Below, piece after piece: positions 6,306-7,738 of a stretch of 7,738 nt of DNA (position 1 is the stretch's first letter; each line of letters begins with the position of its first letter). The DNA comes from Candidatus Woesearchaeota archaeon. GTDB taxonomy: Archaea; Nanobdellota; Nanobdellia; Woesearchaeales; ARS49. Below the pieces are notes generated by a model. That model was not told where the DNA came from. It made no database searches and saw only the letters and a program-made list of their open reading frames with translations. Location of the stretch: NCBI GenBank assembly GCA_016203265.1, contig JACQNB010000024.1, positions 1-7,738 of the forward strand, read 5' to 3'. The position numbers and the translations under genes were made by a program.

Positions 6306-6750
6306 TCACGATGGGACTGACTGAATCGAGGAACGAACGGGTCTGGGACAGCAGTTGCTTGACGGATGCGACCGTGACGGTCGTCAGCTGGTAGTCCTTG
6401 TCGCAGAGCACGAAACGGTCGGGTTTGGTGAACTCGACCGGAGCTTTTTCGTGCAAGCTGATGATGGCGTGCAGTTGCGTGACGGTCTTGTGGAATTGGG
6501 GGCTGAGCTTGTGGACCGCGAGCGATTCCTGCAGCAGTTCAAGCCTGCCATCGACATTCTTGACCAGCGCGGGAATGCGCTTGGCTGCCTTGTCGTGCGC
6601 GAGCAGGGCATCCATGCCGGCAAACGCGGCGTTGTGCAGTTCTTTCGCGACGGCAAGCAAAATGCGCGCGTCGTTGACCATAGGATAAGTTCTGCCCAGG
6701 AGGTGATTGGCGACGCCAAGGCGTTGTTGGGCTTCTGCGAGAGCGCACAT
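6280..6750 (-). CDS. Small helical protein 1 of a tandem pair, unknown function
   Basis: 156 residues, first gene of the four-gene operon. It is mostly helical: HLLGRTYPMVNDARILLAVAKELH (16-39), AAFAGMDALLAHDKAAKR (41-58) and SPQFHKTVTQLHAIISLHEK (83-102). A probable beta hairpin follows (PVEFTKPDRFVLCDKDYQLTTV, 104-125) and then a closing helix (127-145). No signal peptide, membrane helix or metal motif is evident. It shares fold layout and a 50-residue ungapped similarity with the next gene product. The ATG at 6750 lies about 26 nt after a clear TATA box and lacks a ribosome binding site, indicating a leaderless message. I have a general sense that proteins of this kind recur in DPANN genomes but cannot name the family. 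Confidence 0.88.
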   Translation of the reverse strand: MCALAEAQQRLGVANHLLGRTYPMVNDARILLAVAKELHNAAFAGMDALLAHDKAAKRIPALVKNVDGRLELLQESLAVHKLSPQFHKTVTQLHAIISLHEKAPVEFTKPDRFVLCDKDYQLTTVTVASVKQLLSQTRSFLDSVSPIVSEDARIPV

Positions 6751-6771
6751 AAGGAAAGGAAAAGGAGGGAG

Positions 6772-6780
6772 CTATATAAA
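6772..6780 (-). promoter_or_regulatory. TATA box of the helical-pair/MinD-like operon
   Basis: The minus strand reads TTTATATAG, a strong archaeal TATA box, abutting the NAC stop codon. Its centre is about 26 nt before the first gene's ATG, so transcription should begin at or next to the start codon. Confidence 0.8.
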
Positions 6781-6781
6781 C

Positions 6782-7120
6782 CTAGGGCTGGAGTTCGAGA
6801 ATGGCAGCGGCAAGGTCGCCGTGGTGCTTGGCGATGGCTGCCTCGACGTCCTCGCGGGGCTTTCCGGTCTGTTCCATGACGGTCTTGACATCCTCGTCGT
6901 TGATCTCAGGCTCCGCGCTCGCGGAACGTTCCTCAATCTCGCCGGAAATCTGGAAGGTCTCCTGACCCATCATGTTGACTTTCGCGACGCTGGGGTTGCG
7001 GATGACCAGCTCCTTGTCCGCGAGCTTGATGACGACTTCGTGCGCGTCAAGTTCCTGCTGCTGGATGCCGAGGCGTTTCATCGCCTTCTGCATATCGCGG
7101 GCGTTCATTCCGGGGATCAT
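6782..7120 (-). CDS. nac: Nascent polypeptide-associated complex protein (archaeal NAC)
   Basis: Ribosome-associated chaperone that binds nascent chains at the tunnel exit; in archaea it forms a homodimer. The 112-residue product has an N-terminal ribosome-binding type segment (MNARDMQKAMKRLGI), the NAC beta-barrel (about 23-62, with VVIKLADKELVIRNPSVAKVNMMGQETFQISG) and a C-terminal UBA domain (75-111, NDEDVKTVMEQTGKPREDVEAAI then GDLAAAILEL). The ATG at 7120 lies 2 nt after the Sec61-beta stop; M5 is a possible alternative. A longer open frame runs upstream into the RNase P RNA and is not coding. Pairing with Sec61-beta fits a shared role in co-translational targeting. Confidence 0.95.
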   Translation of the reverse strand: MIPGMNARDMQKAMKRLGIQQQELDAHEVVIKLADKELVIRNPSVAKVNMMGQETFQISGEIEERSASAEPEINDEDVKTVMEQTGKPREDVEAAIAKHHGDLAAAILELQP

Positions 7121-7122
7121 CG

Positions 7123-7296
7123 TTAGAGCCCCAGCAGGGCCGGGCCGTAGATGTTCAGCAAAATCACGAGAAGTGCTACAACGACGGCAAACACGATGAC
7201 TTGGCCGGGGGAGAACGAGATTTTGCTCTTGAATTCGTCGAAATAGCGATGCAAGCCGGCGCCGCTGGACGGCATGGTGACCTTGTTTTGTGCCAT
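7123..7296 (-). CDS. secG: Preprotein translocase Sec61-beta/SecG-type subunit
   Basis: Small accessory subunit of the archaeal Sec translocon in the cytoplasmic membrane. The 57-residue product is too short for many gene finders. It carries the family signature PSSGAGLHRYFDEFKSKI (9-26) followed by one C-terminal transmembrane helix (about 33-50) and a short tail. The ATG at 7296 is favoured over the in-frame ATG at 7275 because a TATA-like box (7320-7327) sits about 27 nt upstream, giving a leaderless start. NAC follows after 2 nt. Gene symbol usage varies (secG, secBeta). Confidence 0.94.
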   Translation of the reverse strand: MAQNKVTMPSSGAGLHRYFDEFKSKISFSPGQVIVFAVVVALLVILLNIYGPALLGL

Positions 7297-7319
7297 GGTA
7301 TGCGTGCGTTATGGACGGG

Positions 7320-7327
7320 TTAAAAAA
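7320..7327 (-). promoter_or_regulatory. TATA-like box of the Sec61-beta/NAC operon
   Basis: The minus strand reads TTTTTTAA, centred about 27 nt before the Sec61-beta ATG. It is part of the second copy of an 11-nt direct repeat (TTTTTTAACCC, 7317-7327 and 7332-7342). Confidence 0.55.
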
Positions 7328-7336
7328 CTTTGGGTT

Positions 7337-7342
7337 AAAAAA
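7337..7342 (-). terminator. T-run terminator of the RNase P RNA
   Basis: Six T residues on the minus strand directly follow the closing stem of the RNase P RNA, fitting T-rich archaeal termination. The next T-run (7322-7327) could be a back-up. Confidence 0.6.
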
Positions 7343-7697
7343 GGTGCTGGGTGGGAATACGCTTCCTTTTGTCGGTCCCCTGCTGATAGTCAGCGTTGCC
7401 CGAATTGAACGGGCATGACGGACCGTGTCTGCATTCCACTGAGCGGCTCGAAGCCTTGCACCGGCCGGGGCTGTCCGTTTCATCGGTTCCTGAGCACTGG
7501 TCGGCGGGGTCTCAATGCCCTCGCGGGCAGATTCGCGCGCCTCATCCTCGTAACGTGCTCAGGCCGTGTCGTTGCTGTGACGTTGCCATCCATTGCTGGA
7601 TCTTCGCCAAGCGTTGCTTGGCGGAGCGACCTGTTCGTGGTGGGAAGACGTTCCACAGCGTCCGAAGACACCGGCAGCAGACTACCCACCCAGCACC
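7343..7697 (-). ncRNA. rnpB: RNase P RNA (catalytic RNA)
   Basis: About 355 nt on the minus strand; it removes 5' leaders from tRNA precursors. A perfect 13-bp stem P1 (7685-7697 with 7343-7355) closes the molecule and CTGCTG/CAGCAG (7675-7680 with 7380-7385) gives P2. The universal core helix P4 forms between ACGUCUUCC (7651-7643) and GGAAGCGU (7366-7359), eight pairs with the conserved bulged U retained. Flanking sequence resembles conserved regions I (GUGGAACGUC) and V (ACAAAAGGAAGCGU). Inside are GAUGAAACGG (7484-7475) and GGUGCAAGGC (7462-7453), typical of the specificity domain, plus a region like the conserved UGAAUG segment (7439-7425). An upstream TATA box and downstream T-run fit the ends. 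The open frames across this stretch are not genes. Confidence 0.92.
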
Positions 7698-7716
7698 AGA
7701 ATAGGAGAAATGAATG

Positions 7717-7724
7717 CATATAAA
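7717..7724 (-). promoter_or_regulatory. TATA box of rnpB
   Basis: The minus strand reads TTTATATG, about 24 nt before the first base of stem P1, which is where an archaeal promoter for this RNA is expected. Confidence 0.7.
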
Positions 7725-7738
7725 GGTTGCGGTTTTAG

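Noticed and set aside
5835..6750. Rx4-6H spacings (R-x6-H near FRRH in the second helical protein, R-x5-H in the first) suggesting HEPN RNases
   Set aside because: The motifs are at different places in the two proteins, not at the end of a C-terminal helix as in HEPN, and may be chance.
7480..7719. 79-codon minus-strand open frame and the upstream extension of the NAC frame
   Set aside because: Both overlap the RNase P RNA, whose stems and conserved core explain this stretch; the extension has no NAC-like residues.
7710..7738. Plus-strand ATG preceded by AGGAG near the window end, possibly a divergent gene
   Set aside because: Only nine codons are visible, they overlap the rnpB promoter, and no family can be judged.
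1..7738. CRISPR arrays, transposase genes or phage genes
   Set aside because: No spaced direct-repeat arrays and no matching proteins were seen anywhere in the window.

Overview
This window is a compact piece of an archaeal chromosome in which every gene I can support lies on the minus strand, so the order of transcription runs from high to low coordinates. The archaeal assignment rests on archaeal-type ribosomal proteins (L18e, S4 without a zinc finger, S13/S4/S11/RpoD order), RNA polymerase subunits D and N, Sec61-beta, archaeal NAC, TATA-type promoters and several probable leaderless starts. The short genes, tight packing, a bacterial-type LeuRS and the family of small helical and MinD-like proteins suggest a DPANN lineage (Woesearchaeota-like is my best guess). 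The lineage is inference, not shown by the sequence.

In transcription order, the region at 7738-7320 holds the RNase P RNA (rnpB) with its own TATA box, a 13-bp closing stem and a T-run terminator. Next come Sec61-beta and the NAC protein (7296-6782), two co-translational targeting/secretion factors in one unit. From 6750 to 4617 is a four-gene overlapping operon of unassigned function: two tandem 156-codon helical proteins that look like distant paralogues, a MinD/ParA-family protein that has lost the P-loop lysine, and a multi-pass membrane protein.

A fresh TATA box at 4578-4585 and a leader of about 80 nt with two small hairpins precede the conserved archaeal ribosomal/RNA polymerase cluster: rps13, rps4, rps11, rpoD, tRNA-Leu(GAG), rpl18e, rpl13, rps9, rpoN (4475-740). 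Most neighbours overlap by ATGA or are 1-7 nt apart. The tRNA sits between rpoD and rpl18e with no clear promoter of its own, so its processing would cut the transcript in two.

Between rpoN and the last gene is a 114-nt inverted-repeat element (621-734) flanked by imperfect direct repeats. It is unexplained: a structured RNA, an elaborate terminator or an old insertion. The window ends inside leuS, a bacterial-type leucyl-tRNA synthetase with its own probable leaderless promoter.

Most of the window is therefore core information processing: translation, transcription, tRNA maturation and protein targeting. The parts most worth a second look are the helical pair/pseudo-MinD/membrane operon, the 621-734 element, the divergent RNase P core helix and the ribosomal operon leader.
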